From: Accumulibacter sp.
GTDB lineage: Bacteria > Pseudomonadota > Gammaproteobacteria > Burkholderiales > Rhodocyclaceae
DNA length: 64,000 bases
Direction of reading: 5' to 3'
Assembly (NCBI GenBank): GCA_017302455.1
Contig: JAFLDO010000008.1
Span: 1-64,000 of the forward strand
The position numbers and the translations under genes were made by a program. Shown one piece after another: positions 53,186 through 62,938 of the stretch (positions are counted from its first letter, which is position 1; each line of letters starts with the position of its first letter). The notes under the pieces were generated by a model. It was not told the origin of the DNA and did no database searches. It saw only the letters and a program-made list of their open reading frames with translations.

Positions 53186-55153
53186 TCACCCTTTTTTCGG
53201 AACCTTGTTGACCCAGTCGAGCACCTTGGCCACCGCAATTTCGATGGTCAGGTTGGTCGTGTCGAGCAATTCAGCATCCGTACTCTGCTGCATCGGGGCG
53301 ACGCTGCGTTGGCTGTCCCGTTCGTCGCGTTCGCGCAAATCCAGCAAGAGATCTGTAATACTAGCAGCGATTCCTTTGTCGATCAACTGCTTATGGCGTC
53401 TCCTGGCACGCATCTCGACAGTCGCGGTGAGGAAGACCTTGGTCGAGGAATCCGGGAACACCACCGAGCCCATGTCGCGGCCATCGGCTACCAGCCCGGG
53501 CGGGCGGCGGAAGGCACGCTGCCGGAAGAGCAGCGCCGCGCGCACGCCCGGCAAGGCCGCCACTCGCGAGGCACCGGCGGAGATCTTCTCGTTGCGGATG
53601 GCATCACCGACATCCTCGCCGGACAGCCTGATCGCGGTGCCGGCAAACTCGACATCGAGACCGGCGGCGATCGCCGCCACGCCGGCTTCGTCGTCCCAGC
53701 CGACGTCCGCCCGGGCAGCGGCCAGGGCCGTCAGCCGATACAAGGCCCCGGAATCGAGGTAGTGCCAGCCGAGCGCCTCGGCGACACGCGAGGCGATTGT
53801 CCCCTTGCCGGACGCCGAGGTGCCATCGATGGCGATCACCGGCACCGCCTGCGTGACTTCGGCAAAGCGCGCGAAATAGTCGGGGAAGGTCTTCGCCACC
53901 GTCTGCGGATCATTGATGCGCAGCGGCGTCCCCAGGGCCGCCACCGAGAAACACATGGCGATGCGGTGATCGTCGTAGGTGTCGATCACCGCCGGTTGCA
54001 GGGCCCGGCCCGCAAGCGGAGGGGACACGCGAATGAAATCCTCGCCGACATCGACGCGCGCGCCGAGCTTGCGCAACTCGGTCGCCATGGCGGCGATCCG
54101 GTCGGTTTCCTTGACCCGCCAACTCGCGATGTTGCGCAGGCTCGTCGGCCCCTCGGCAAACAGCGCCACGCTGGCCAGGGTCATCGCCGCATCGGGAATG
54201 TGATTGCAGTCGAGATCGATCCCCTGCAAGCTGCCGGCGTCGGGCGCCGAGGCTTCGAGCCAGTTGGCACCGCAAGTGATTCGCGCCCCCATCAGCGCCA
54301 GCGCATCGGCAAAGCGGACGTCGCCCTGCATCGAGTCACGGCCAACGCCTTCGACGCGCAGCGGCCCTCCGCCGATGGCACCCAGGGCGAGAAAATACGA
54401 CGCCGACGAGGCGTCACCTTCCACGTGCAGCACTCCCGGCGAGCGATAGGTGCTACCGGCCGCTACCGTAAAGCGGCGCCAGCCATCGCGCTGGATCTGC
54501 ACACCAAAGCGCGCCATGGTCGCCAGCGTGATTTCCACATAGGGTTTCGAGATCAGTTCGCCGACCACTTCGACCGTCGTCTCGACGCCACGCAGCGGCA
54601 GCGCCATCAACAGTCCGCTCAGGAACTGGCTCGACACGTCGCCACGCACGACGACCGCACGCCCCTCCTCGCCCCGACCCGGCATCGGCGGGCTGATCGC
54701 CAAGGGCGGAAAGCCGGCTTCCCCCAGGTAGCGGATGTCGGCACCGAGTTGCCGCAAACCATCCACCAGGTCGCCAATCGGACGTTCGTGCATGCGCGGC
54801 ACCCCCGACAGCCGGTAGTCACCGCCGGCAAGGGCGAGGACCGCCGTCAGCGGCCGAAAGGCCGTTCCCGCGTTGCCCAGAAACAGGTCGGCGGCACGTA
54901 CGGGAAAAACCCCGCCAACCCCGGTGACGCGAAACACCGTGTCGCCCAGCGGCTCGACGCCAACGCCCAGCGCTCGCAGTGCATCGAGCATGCGCGCCGT
55001 GTCGTCCGCGACCAGCAGGTCGTGAAGCTCGGTTTCGCCGCTCGCCAGAGCGGCCAGCAGCAGCACACGGTTGGAAATGCTCTTCGAGCCGGGCAAGCGC
55101 AACGTGCCGCGCGCCCCGACCAGTTGCGGCAGATCGAGATAGGCTGTGCTCAC
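53186..55153 (-). CDS. aroA-cmk: Fused EPSP synthase / cytidylate kinase (AroA-Cmk)
   Basis: A 655-residue fusion. Residues 1-430 are EPSP synthase (shikimate-3-phosphate + PEP): [36 protein letters not shown], and a C-terminal [17 protein letters not shown]. Residues 435-655 are cytidylate kinase: [20 protein letters not shown] (P-loop), [20 protein letters not shown], and the NMP-binding region. There is no stop or frameshift between them. In most relatives aroA and cmk are adjacent separate genes in this order, so a stop loss fused them. The start overlaps tyrA by four bases. Both active sites look intact. Confidence 0.96.
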   Translation of the reverse strand: MSTAYLDLPQLVGARGTLRLPGSKSISNRVLLLAALASGETELHDLLVADDTARMLDALRALGVGVEPLGDTVFRVTGVGGVFPVRAADLFLGNAGTAFRPLTAVLALAGGDYRLSGVPRMHERPIGDLVDGLRQLGADIRYLGEAGFPPLAISPPMPGRGEEGRAVVVRGDVSSQFLSGLLMALPLRGVETTVEVVGELISKPYVEITLATMARFGVQIQRDGWRRFTVAAGSTYRSPGVLHVEGDASSASYFLALGAIGGGPLRVEGVGRDSMQGDVRFADALALMGARITCGANWLEASAPDAGSLQGIDLDCNHIPDAAMTLASVALFAEGPTSLRNIASWRVKETDRIAAMATELRKLGARVDVGEDFIRVSPPLAGRALQPAVIDTYDDHRIAMCFSVAALGTPLRINDPQTVAKTFPDYFARFAEVTQAVPVIAIDGTSASGKGTIASRVAEALGWHYLDSGALYRLTALAAARADVGWDDEAGVAAIAAGLDVEFAGTAIRLSGEDVGDAIRNEKISAGASRVAALPGVRAALLFRQRAFRRPPGLVADGRDMGSVVFPDSSTKVFLTATVEMRARRRHKQLIDKGIAASITDLLLDLRERDERDSQRSVAPMQQSTDAELLDTTNLTIEIAVAKVLDWVNKVPKKG

Positions 55154-56052
55154 TCGCTCGCCTTGTTCTCGGCCCAGGCCCGCCGCGCCGCGCGCGCCAC
55201 GTCGAAGGCCGCTTCCAGACCGGCACCGTCGGAACGTTGCAGAGCATCGCGCAGCTCATCGAGCTGCGCGCGGTAGCGGTCGAGTTCGTCGAGCAGCGCC
55301 GTCCGGTTGGCCAGACAGATGTCGCGCCACATCTCCGGATGGCTGGCGGCGATACGCGTGAAGTCGCGAAAACCACTCGCCGCGAAATCGAAAAGGAGAT
55401 CGCGGTTGTCGCGCCGGGTCAGGTCATGCACCAGGGCAAAAGAGAGGAGGTGGGGCAGGTGGCTGACGGCGGCGAAGACGCGATCATGCTCCGCCGGACT
55501 CAGCTCCCTGACCAGAGCGCCGCAGCACTCCCATGCCGCGCGCACGCGCGCCACGCTCGCCACCGCGTTCTCGGGAAGCGGCGTCAGCACCACCTGCTTC
55601 TGGCGATAGAGATCGGCGCGCGCAGCCAGCGCACCGCTGTTCTCGGCACCGGCAATCGGATGTGCCGGCACGAACTGCCCAAGCCGCTCGCCGAAGTGCG
55701 CGCGTGCGGCGGCAACCACGTCTCCCTTGGTGCTGCCGGCGTCGGTGACGACGGTCTGCGGGCCCAGACAGGGGGCGATGCGCGCCATGATCTCGGGGGT
55801 CGTTCCGACGGGCGTGGCAATCAGGACGAGGTCGGCGTTGCCCACCTCCTGGCCGATGTTGAAGCCGGCGCGGTCAAGGATGCCGAGGTCGAGCGCCTGC
55901 GTCAGCGAACCCAGGCGTCTTCCAAAACCGACGACCTCGCCAACCTCCCCGGCGGACTTGAGGGCGAGCGCGAAAGAGCCGCCGATCAGGCCGACGCCAA
56001 AGATGACGATCTTGCCGAACTGCGGGGCCCCGTTCACAGCCGGAGAGCCCAC
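55150..56052 (-). CDS. tyrA: Prephenate dehydrogenase
   Basis: A 300-residue NAD(P)-dependent enzyme converting prephenate to 4-hydroxyphenylpyruvate for tyrosine. The nucleotide site is [18 protein letters not shown]. The catalytic His region is [13 protein letters not shown], with [11 protein letters not shown] further on. It starts with GTG at 56052 and is followed, with overlap, by aroA-cmk. There is no fused chorismate mutase; that activity lies in pheA. Confidence 0.95.
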   Translation of the reverse strand: MGSPAVNGAPQFGKIVIFGVGLIGGSFALALKSAGEVGEVVGFGRRLGSLTQALDLGILDRAGFNIGQEVGNADLVLIATPVGTTPEIMARIAPCLGPQTVVTDAGSTKGDVVAAARAHFGERLGQFVPAHPIAGAENSGALAARADLYRQKQVVLTPLPENAVASVARVRAAWECCGALVRELSPAEHDRVFAAVSHLPHLLSFALVHDLTRRDNRDLLFDFAASGFRDFTRIAASHPEMWRDICLANRTALLDELDRYRAQLDELRDALQRSDGAGLEAAFDVARAARRAWAENKASE

Positions 56053-56062
56053 TGCCGGGCGA

Positions 56063-57151
56063 TCACAGGGAACCCCCGAGCGCTTCCAGGAAGCGGGCGT
56101 TCTCTCTCTCCGTGCCGATCGTCACGCGCAGCCACTCGGGCATCCCGTAAGCCGCAATCGGACGCACGATCACCCCATGCCTGAGCAAGCTCTGGTTCAC
56201 CAGCGCCGCCTCGCTCACCCGAAAGGTCACGAAATTGCCGTGCGATGGAATGTGCTGGCAGCCGATCCGCTTCAGCCCGCCGACGATCTGTTCCATTCCC
56301 GCCCGATTCAGGGCATAGCTGCGGGCGACGAATTCATGGTCGTCGAGTGCGGCCGTGGCCGCCGCGAGCGCCATGTTGTTGCAGTTGAAGGGCTGACGAA
56401 CGCGATTCATGAGGTCGGCGATCTCGGCCGACGTCAGCGCATAGCCGACGCGCAGGCCCGCCAGACCGTAGATTTTCGAGAACGTGCGGGTGATCATTAG
56501 ATTCGGCAGGTCGGCGAGCCAGGCAGTCGTATCGACCCGATCACCGGGAGACAGGTATTCGTTGTAGGCCTCGTCGAGGACAACGACGACATCCGACGGT
56601 ACCGACTCGACAAACGCCTTGAGCTGGCCATACGGCGCAAAGCTGCCGGTCGGATTGTTGGGGTTGGCAATCCAGACCAGCCGCGTATCGGGCCGGATCG
56701 CGCCGCGCATCGCCTCCAGGTCATGGCCATAATCCCGTGCCGGAACGGCGATTGGTTCGGCACCGGCCGACAGCGTCGCCAGCGGATAGACGGCAAACGC
56801 ATACTGGGCGAACACGGCCGTGCGACCGGGCGCGAGAAAAACGCGCGCCACCAGATCGAGAACGTCGTTCGAACCATTGCCGAGCACGATGCGCTCCATG
56901 CCGATGCCCGTCCGCTCAGCCAGCGCCTGTTTCAGCAGGAAGTCGTCCGGGTAGCGCGACAAGTCCGCCATCGCCTGTTCCGCAGCGGCCCGCGCTTTCG
57001 GGCTCATGCCGAGCGGATTTTCGTTGGACGCCAGCTTGACGATCTGGTCGACGGCGATGCCCATCTCGCGCGCCAGCTGGGTAATCGGCTTGCCCGGCTG
57101 GTAGGGCGAGATGGCCCGGACGTAGGGTAACGATTGTTCGCAGAGTGCCAT
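56063..57151 (-). CDS. hisC: Histidinol-phosphate / aromatic aminotransferase
   Basis: A 362-residue PLP aminotransferase (fold type I). KLASNENPLGMSPKARAA, ANPNNPTGSF and the PLP Lys block TRTFSKIYGLAGLRVGYAL are intact. In this pheA-tyrA-aroA setting the hisC2-type enzyme probably acts on aromatic keto acids as well as, or instead of, imidazole acetol phosphate; sequence alone does not decide. The ATG at 57151 gives family length. It lies 23 bases after pheA. Confidence 0.93.
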   Translation of the reverse strand: MALCEQSLPYVRAISPYQPGKPITQLAREMGIAVDQIVKLASNENPLGMSPKARAAAEQAMADLSRYPDDFLLKQALAERTGIGMERIVLGNGSNDVLDLVARVFLAPGRTAVFAQYAFAVYPLATLSAGAEPIAVPARDYGHDLEAMRGAIRPDTRLVWIANPNNPTGSFAPYGQLKAFVESVPSDVVVVLDEAYNEYLSPGDRVDTTAWLADLPNLMITRTFSKIYGLAGLRVGYALTSAEIADLMNRVRQPFNCNNMALAAATAALDDHEFVARSYALNRAGMEQIVGGLKRIGCQHIPSHGNFVTFRVSEAALVNQSLLRHGVIVRPIAAYGMPEWLRVTIGTERENARFLEALGGSL

Positions 57152-57174
57152 CGGCAGTCCTCGAAAGTATTGCG

Positions 57175-58266
57175 TTAGTAGGCCGCCATCGGGTAGGAGC
57201 CGAGCAGCTTCAGGTACGGCGCCCGCCGCCCGAGTTCGGCAAGCGCGGCGCGCACAGGCGGATCGTCGCGGTGGCCCTCGACATCGACGAAAAAGACGTA
57301 CTCCCAGAGCGTGTGCCGAGCCGGCCGCGACTCGAGCCGCGTCAACGACACCGCGGCGTCGGAGAAGGGCGACAGCAGCTGGCTCAAGGCGCCGGTCTGG
57401 TTGGCGGCGGACATGATCAGCGACGTCTTGTCGCGCCCCGACGGTCCGGCATCCTGACGACCCAGGACGACGAAACGCGTCGTGTTGTTCGGCTCGTCCT
57501 CGATGTTGCTCGCCAACTGCGGCAGCTGGTAGCGATCGGCCGCCGCCTGCCCGGCGATCGCCGCCGCACCGGCCTCGCCGGCGGCGAGTTGCGCCGCCTG
57601 CGCATTGCTGCCGACCGGTATGCGCTGCGCCTGTGCCAGCGAGCGGTTCAGCCACTCGTGGCATTGCGCCAGCGACTGGGCATGCGAATACACCTTGCGC
57701 ACATCGGCAAGCGACGCTTCGCTGGAGAGCAGGTGCTGATGGATGCGCAGGACCACCTCACCACAGATCTTCAGCGGCGTCGTCAACAACAGGTCGAGCG
57801 TACGTCCGATCGCACCTTCGGTCGAGTTCTCGATCGGCACCACCGCGTAGTCGGCATGCGCGGCCTCGACCTCGCGGAAGACATCGTCAATCGAGATCTG
57901 CGGCATCAGGCGGGCGGCGTGACCGAAGTGCTTGGTCGCCGCACCCTCCGAAAAGGTGCCGAGAGGTCCGAGGAAGGCGATGCCCAGCGGCTGCTCGAGC
58001 GACAGGCACGCCGACATCACTTCGCGGAAGAACCAGGTGATCGTTTCGTTGGCCAGTGGGCCCGGGTTCATTTCCTGGACCCGGTGCAGCACCTGAGCCT
58101 CACGCTCCGGACGGTAAATGAAACCCGCTTCGCCGTGGCGCGCCTTGATCTGGCCAACCTGCTGCGCATACCTGGCACGCTGGTTCAGCAGTTCGAGCAG
58201 ATCACCATCAACTCGGTCGATCTGCTGACGGACGATCGCCAGCTCCTTCTGCAGATCCTCGTTCAT
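57175..58266 (-). CDS. pheA: Bifunctional chorismate mutase / prephenate dehydratase
   Basis: A 363-residue enzyme of phenylalanine synthesis. Residues 1-90 are an AroQ-type chorismate mutase (ELAIVRQQIDRVDGDLLELL). Residues 95-275 are prephenate dehydratase (FLGPLGTFSEGAA; the Thr motif NTTRFVVLG). Residues 280-363 are an ACT domain with the ESRP effector motif (TRLESRPARHTLWEYVFFVD), so phenylalanine feedback control is expected. The ATG at 58266 with GGTGGGAG upstream fits. serC, which usually lies between gyrA and pheA, is missing. Confidence 0.96.
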   Translation of the reverse strand: MNEDLQKELAIVRQQIDRVDGDLLELLNQRARYAQQVGQIKARHGEAGFIYRPEREAQVLHRVQEMNPGPLANETITWFFREVMSACLSLEQPLGIAFLGPLGTFSEGAATKHFGHAARLMPQISIDDVFREVEAAHADYAVVPIENSTEGAIGRTLDLLLTTPLKICGEVVLRIHQHLLSSEASLADVRKVYSHAQSLAQCHEWLNRSLAQAQRIPVGSNAQAAQLAAGEAGAAAIAGQAAADRYQLPQLASNIEDEPNNTTRFVVLGRQDAGPSGRDKTSLIMSAANQTGALSQLLSPFSDAAVSLTRLESRPARHTLWEYVFFVDVEGHRDDPPVRAALAELGRRAPYLKLLGSYPMAAY

Positions 58267-58366
58267 GCTCCCACCCGCAGTCACCAGCCGCCGGTCGACC
58301 ACTCACCACCCAGGACGGCCAAGGAGGCCGGCGCAACAGGGGCGGTCGAAACATGCAGCACGCGCG

Positions 58367-60985
58367 TCACTCCTCGCCCGGATCAGCGTACTGGCCCCCG
58401 GCTGCCGGCTCACCTGGCTGCTCGACCAGATCGGCAATCTCGGCATCGTCTTCGGTCTCGACGATCTTCTCGAGGCCCGCCAGCTTCTCGCCGGCGTCAA
58501 GGGCAATCAGTGTCACGCCCTGCGTGGCGCGACCCAACTCGCGAATCTCACGCACACGAGTGCGGATCAACACGCCACCGGTCGTGATCAGCATGATCTC
58601 GTCCTCATCACGAACCAGGCGAGCGGCCACCACTCTGCCGTTGCGCTCGCTGCCGGCAATGGCGATGACGCCCTGCGTGCCACGCCCCGAATGCCGGAAA
58701 TCCGCGAGCACCGTGCGCTTGCCGAAGCCATTCTCGGTGGCCACCAGGACGGTCTGCTGATCGTTGTCGGCGACCAGCAGCGAGAGAACCTGTTGCTGGT
58801 CCGCCAGCCGCATCCCGCGCACACCGCGCGCCGTGCGTCCCATCGGCCGGACGTCCTCCTCGTCGAACCACACCGCCTTGCCGGCGTCGGAAACCAGGAC
58901 CACGTCCTGCGTACCGTTGGTGATCTCGGCACCGATCAGGACGTCCTCGTCATCGAGGGCGACGGCGATGATGCCGGCCTTGCGCGGATTCGAGAAATCG
59001 GACAGCGGCGTCTTCTTCACCGTCCCTTGTGCCGTGCACATGAAGATGTAGCGATCGTCGGTAAACTCCTTGACCGGCAGGATCGCGCTGATCTTCTCGC
59101 CTTCCTCGAACGGGAACAGGTTCACGATCGGCTTGCCGCGACTGGTTCGCGTCCCTTGCGGCACTTCATAGACCTTCAGCCAGTACACCCGGCCCCGATT
59201 GGTGAAGCAGAGAATGAAATCGTGCGTGTTGGCGACGAACAGGTGATCGACGAAATCATCGGTTTTCATCGCCGCCGCCTGCTTGCCGCGTCCGCCACGC
59301 CGCTGCGCCCGGTAGTCGGCGAGCGGCTGCGATTTGATGTAGCCGGTGTGCGACAGCGTCACGACCATATCGACGGGGGTGATGAAGTCCTCGATACCCA
59401 GGTCCTGGGTGCTGATGACGATCTCCGAACGCCGCTTGTCACCGAACTGGGCACGGATCGCGGTCAGTTCCTCGACGATCATCTCGGTGATCCGCTCCGG
59501 CCGCGCCAGGATATCCATCAGGTCGGCGATGCGCGCCAGGAGTTCGCCGTAATCCGCGACGATCTTGTCGCGTTCGAGACCGGTCAGTCGTTGCAGGCGC
59601 AGTTCGAGGATCGCCTGCGCCTGCGCTTCGGAGAGCAGATAACCGCTCGCCGACAGCCCGTATTCCAGGCCCAGCCCTTGCGGACGCGTGGCGTCGAGCG
59701 CCGCACGCTGCAGCATCTCGGCCACCGTCGGTGACGTCCACAACCGCGACATCAAGCCGCGGCGAGCATCGGCCGGCGTCGGCGACGCCTTGATCAGGGC
59801 GATGATTTCATCGACGTTGTCGAGCGCCACCGCCAGGCCTTCCTGGATGTGTGCCCGTTCGCGCGCCTTGCGCAGTTCGAAAACGGTGCGCCGGGTGAGC
59901 ACTTCGCGTCGGTGCCGCAGGAAACACTCGAGCATCTGCTTGAGGTTCAGGAGCCGTGGCTGGCCGTCGACCAGCGCCACCATGTTCATGCCGAAGGTAT
60001 CCTGGAGCTGCGTCTGCTTGTACAGGCAGTTCAACACCACCTCGGCGACTTCGCCGCGCTTCAGCTCGATGACGACGCGCATGCCCGACTTGTCGGACTC
60101 GTCGCGCAGGTCGGAAATGCCCTCGATCCGCTTCTCGTTGACCAGCTCGCCGATCTTCTCGAGCAGCGTCCGCTTGTTCACCTGGTAGGGCAGTTCGTCG
60201 ATGATGATCGCCTGACGGTTGTTGCCCTTGTCCATGTCCTCGAAATGCGTCCGGCCGCGCATCACCACGCGCCCACGCCCGGTGCGGTAGCCCTCGCGCA
60301 CGCCGGCGACGCCGTAGATGATGCCGGCCGTCGGAAAGTCGGGGCCCGGCACCAGGTCGATCAGTTCGTCGATCGTCACCTCGGCGTTGTTGAGCAGCGC
60401 CAGGCAGGCATCGATGATTTCGCCCAGGTTATGCGGCGGAATGTTGGTCGCCATGCCGACGGCGATGCCCGCCGAGCCGTTGATCAGCAGATTCGGAATG
60501 CGCGCCGGCATGACCAGCGGCTCCTCCTCGGAGCCGTCGTAGTTGGGTCCGAAATCGACCGTTTCCTTGTCGATGTCGGCCAGCAGTTCATGCCCGATAC
60601 GCGCCATCCGCACTTCGGTGTAACGCATCGCCGCGGCGTTGTCGCCGTCGACCGAGCCGAAGTTGCCCTGCCCGTCGACCAGCATGTAGCGCAGCGAGAA
60701 ATTCTGCGCCATGCGCACGATGGTGTCGTAGACGGCCGTGTCGCCATGCGGGTGGTACTTGCCGATGACATCACCGACGATACGGGCCGACTTCTTGTAG
60801 GGCTTGTTCCAGTCGTTCGACAGCTCGTGCATGGCGAAGAGGACGCGCCGATGCACCGGCTTGAGACCGTCGCGGGCGTCCGGCAGAGCCCGCCCGACAA
60901 TGACGCTCATTGCATAATCGAGATACGAGCGCCGCATCTCGTCTTCGAGGCTGACGGGCAGGGTTTCCTTGGCGAAAGCTTCCAT
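58367..60985 (-). CDS. gyrA: DNA gyrase subunit A
   Basis: An 872-residue subunit of the supercoiling topoisomerase. The catalytic Tyr122 is in [11 protein letters not shown]. The quinolone-region segment [15 protein letters not shown] has Thr at the position of E. coli Ser83 and keeps Asp87. The GyrA-box QRRGGRGKQ starts the six-bladed C-terminal DNA-wrapping domain, which ends in an acidic tail. Length is typical. It heads the minus-strand aromatic amino-acid operon. Confidence 0.97.
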   Translation of the reverse strand: MEAFAKETLPVSLEDEMRRSYLDYAMSVIVGRALPDARDGLKPVHRRVLFAMHELSNDWNKPYKKSARIVGDVIGKYHPHGDTAVYDTIVRMAQNFSLRYMLVDGQGNFGSVDGDNAAAMRYTEVRMARIGHELLADIDKETVDFGPNYDGSEEEPLVMPARIPNLLINGSAGIAVGMATNIPPHNLGEIIDACLALLNNAEVTIDELIDLVPGPDFPTAGIIYGVAGVREGYRTGRGRVVMRGRTHFEDMDKGNNRQAIIIDELPYQVNKRTLLEKIGELVNEKRIEGISDLRDESDKSGMRVVIELKRGEVAEVVLNCLYKQTQLQDTFGMNMVALVDGQPRLLNLKQMLECFLRHRREVLTRRTVFELRKARERAHIQEGLAVALDNVDEIIALIKASPTPADARRGLMSRLWTSPTVAEMLQRAALDATRPQGLGLEYGLSASGYLLSEAQAQAILELRLQRLTGLERDKIVADYGELLARIADLMDILARPERITEMIVEELTAIRAQFGDKRRSEIVISTQDLGIEDFITPVDMVVTLSHTGYIKSQPLADYRAQRRGGRGKQAAAMKTDDFVDHLFVANTHDFILCFTNRGRVYWLKVYEVPQGTRTSRGKPIVNLFPFEEGEKISAILPVKEFTDDRYIFMCTAQGTVKKTPLSDFSNPRKAGIIAVALDDEDVLIGAEITNGTQDVVLVSDAGKAVWFDEEDVRPMGRTARGVRGMRLADQQQVLSLLVADNDQQTVLVATENGFGKRTVLADFRHSGRGTQGVIAIAGSERNGRVVAARLVRDEDEIMLITTGGVLIRTRVREIRELGRATQGVTLIALDAGEKLAGLEKIVETEDDAEIADLVEQPGEPAAGGQYADPGEE

Positions 60986-61270
60986 CTTCTTCCCGCTGAT
61001 GACGCGACTGAGGGGGTAATGTCGGCGTCGTGATCAAGCCCGTGATTCTATCACGCCAGCGCTGCCTCTGGCCTGACGAGTCGCGCATTGGCGCGCATTG
61101 GCGGCGGTCAGACGGCGCGGGGCGCGGGCTGGATCCGTATACGCCAGGAGTCCCAGTGGCGGGCACGGTCGATGCCCTGGGCAGGCTCGCGCGCATCAAT
61201 CGACACGCCGGCAGATACTGCGACCGCGGCGGCGCGGCGCCGGGCGTTTGCGCCGGCCGGGCGGCAGCGA

Positions 61271-62938
61271 TCAGCTAGCGCCGATGGTTTCCCGCAAGGC
61301 GCGCACCTGCGCCAGGCCAGCGGCGTCGTCGAGCCTCGCGAAAGCCGCCTCGGCCAGCGTCAGGACGTCCCGCGCCTCCTCGCGCGCGCCGCCCATCGCC
61401 AGCACCTGCGCCAACAGTTGGCCGATTCCTCCGATGAAATCCGGGCGACCGAGCTGCCGGCTGGTCGCGAAGGCCGCGACGAGGTCGTCGTGGATCCGCT
61501 GCAGGCCGCCACTCTCGTGCTCGCCGCGCTGCAAGCGAAGCGCAGCCATCGAGTAGCGGATGTGCGCGAGGCTGTCGATATCGCCCAAGCGCTCGGCGAC
61601 CGGCAGCCGTTGTTCGTGCAAGGCCAGCGCCTCGTCGAGCTGTCCGCGGGAGGCGAGGATGTCGGCGATCCTGCCCTGGGTCACCGCCTTCGACCGGACG
61701 TCGCCGAGGCGCTCGAAAGCGAGAAGCACTTCTTGGCGAAGGATGCGCAGCGCCTCGTCGAGCTGGCCGCGGGAGGCGAGGATGTCGGCGATCTTGCCCT
61801 GGGTCACCGCCTTCTCCCGGACGTCGCCGAGGCGCTCATAGACGGGCAGCTGTTCTTCGACGCGGATGCGCAGCGCCTCGTCGAGCTGGCCGCGGGAGGC
61901 GAGGATGTCCGCGATGCAGCCCTGGGTCACCGCCTTCGACCGGACGTCGCCGAGGCGCTCATAGACGGGCAGCTCTTCTTCGACGCGGAGGCGCAGCGCC
62001 TCGTCGAGCTGGCCGCGGGAGACGAGAATGTCGGCGATGTAGCCCTGGGTCACCGCCTTCGACCGGACGTCGCCGAGGCGCTCATAGACGGGCAGCTGTT
62101 CTTCGACGCGGAGGCGCATCGCCTCGTCGAGCTGGCCGCAGGAGGCGAGGATGTCGGCGATGCGACCGACGGCGACGGCTGCGCTGCGACGATCGTCAAT
62201 TTCGCGGAACGCCGCCCCTGCGGCCTTGGCGTGTGCCAGAGCGGCCTCCGAGCGGCCGAGCGACTGCTCGATGTCGCTGGCTTCGAGCATCAAATCGGCG
62301 TCCGGTCCGCCCGGCTCGCCAATGCTCCGCAGATAGTCGCCGATCTCGGCCAGGCGTCGTTCGCGCTGCGCGCGCTCGGCGCTGCCGAGGAAGATCGAAC
62401 CACGGTGCACCGCCAGACGCTCCGCTGGCGGGTGCGAGAAATCGAGCACCGCCGCGCGCCACGCCCAGAGGTCCGGGGCTTCGCTGGCGACGGTCGCGAT
62501 GGTGCCGGGGTCGAGCCACAGCACGAGCGTATTGGGGACGTCGGCGGCCAGCGACTCGCGGCGATAGTTGAGCGCATGCAGGGCTTCCGGACCGGCTTGC
62601 CGCAGCCAGGCCTCGACGCCGACGAGGTGGATCGGGTTGTGCTGCGGGCCGATCCGCCGCAACTCGTCGAGCACCACCGACGGCCCGGCGAGCGGCACGA
62701 GATCGACGATTACTGCCGACGGGTGGCGGACGTCGATGCGGTCGATCAGCGCTTGCCGATAGGCGAACGAGAGGCACCCGGCGAAGACCAGTTGAAAGCC
62801 GCCGGCGTGCTCGAGCAGGCGTTGCAGGCGCAGGAAATCGCCGCTGTGGCGACCGTCGAGATCCTCGCCGAAAACCGCCGCCGGCGCGCTCGAACTGGCC
62901 GCTGCCAGAGTCGGCTGTTTAGCTACGGGAGAGTTCAT
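61271..62938 (-). CDS. TPR-repeat protein downstream of an AAA-type ATPase
   Basis: About 555 residues from ATG 62938. The N-terminal 230 residues are an unrecognised alpha/beta region (FQLVFAGCLSFAYRQALIDR; LNYRRESLAADVPNTLVLWL). It resembles the effector-associated or nucleotide-handling regions of NTPase conflict systems, but no domain can be named. Residues about 280-480 hold five TPR-like repeats of exactly 41 residues (each near IADILASRGQLDEALR), nearly identical to each other. A further helical region follows. The start overlaps the end of the ATPase gene by 20 bases, so the two are coupled. A gene-for-function assignment is not possible. Confidence 0.7.
   Translation of the reverse strand: MNSPVAKQPTLAAASSSAPAAVFGEDLDGRHSGDFLRLQRLLEHAGGFQLVFAGCLSFAYRQALIDRIDVRHPSAVIVDLVPLAGPSVVLDELRRIGPQHNPIHLVGVEAWLRQAGPEALHALNYRRESLAADVPNTLVLWLDPGTIATVASEAPDLWAWRAAVLDFSHPPAERLAVHRGSIFLGSAERAQRERRLAEIGDYLRSIGEPGGPDADLMLEASDIEQSLGRSEAALAHAKAAGAAFREIDDRRSAAVAVGRIADILASCGQLDEAMRLRVEEQLPVYERLGDVRSKAVTQGYIADILVSRGQLDEALRLRVEEELPVYERLGDVRSKAVTQGCIADILASRGQLDEALRIRVEEQLPVYERLGDVREKAVTQGKIADILASRGQLDEALRILRQEVLLAFERLGDVRSKAVTQGRIADILASRGQLDEALALHEQRLPVAERLGDIDSLAHIRYSMAALRLQRGEHESGGLQRIHDDLVAAFATSRQLGRPDFIGGIGQLLAQVLAMGGAREEARDVLTLAEAAFARLDDAAGLAQVRALRETIGAS
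61600..62190 (-). repeat. Tandem 123-bp repeats inside the TPR gene
   Basis: The 123-bp unit (41 codons) recurs with marks GTCACCGCC at 61680, 61803, 61926 and 62049. About five copies differ by a few bases each. The near-identity at DNA level implies recent duplication or gene conversion. It is coding sequence and not a CRISPR array. Confidence 0.9.

Noticed and set aside
61600-62190. CRISPR-like regular repeats
   Set aside because: The 123-bp period has no unique spacers and remains in frame through a protein. It encodes TPR-like units.
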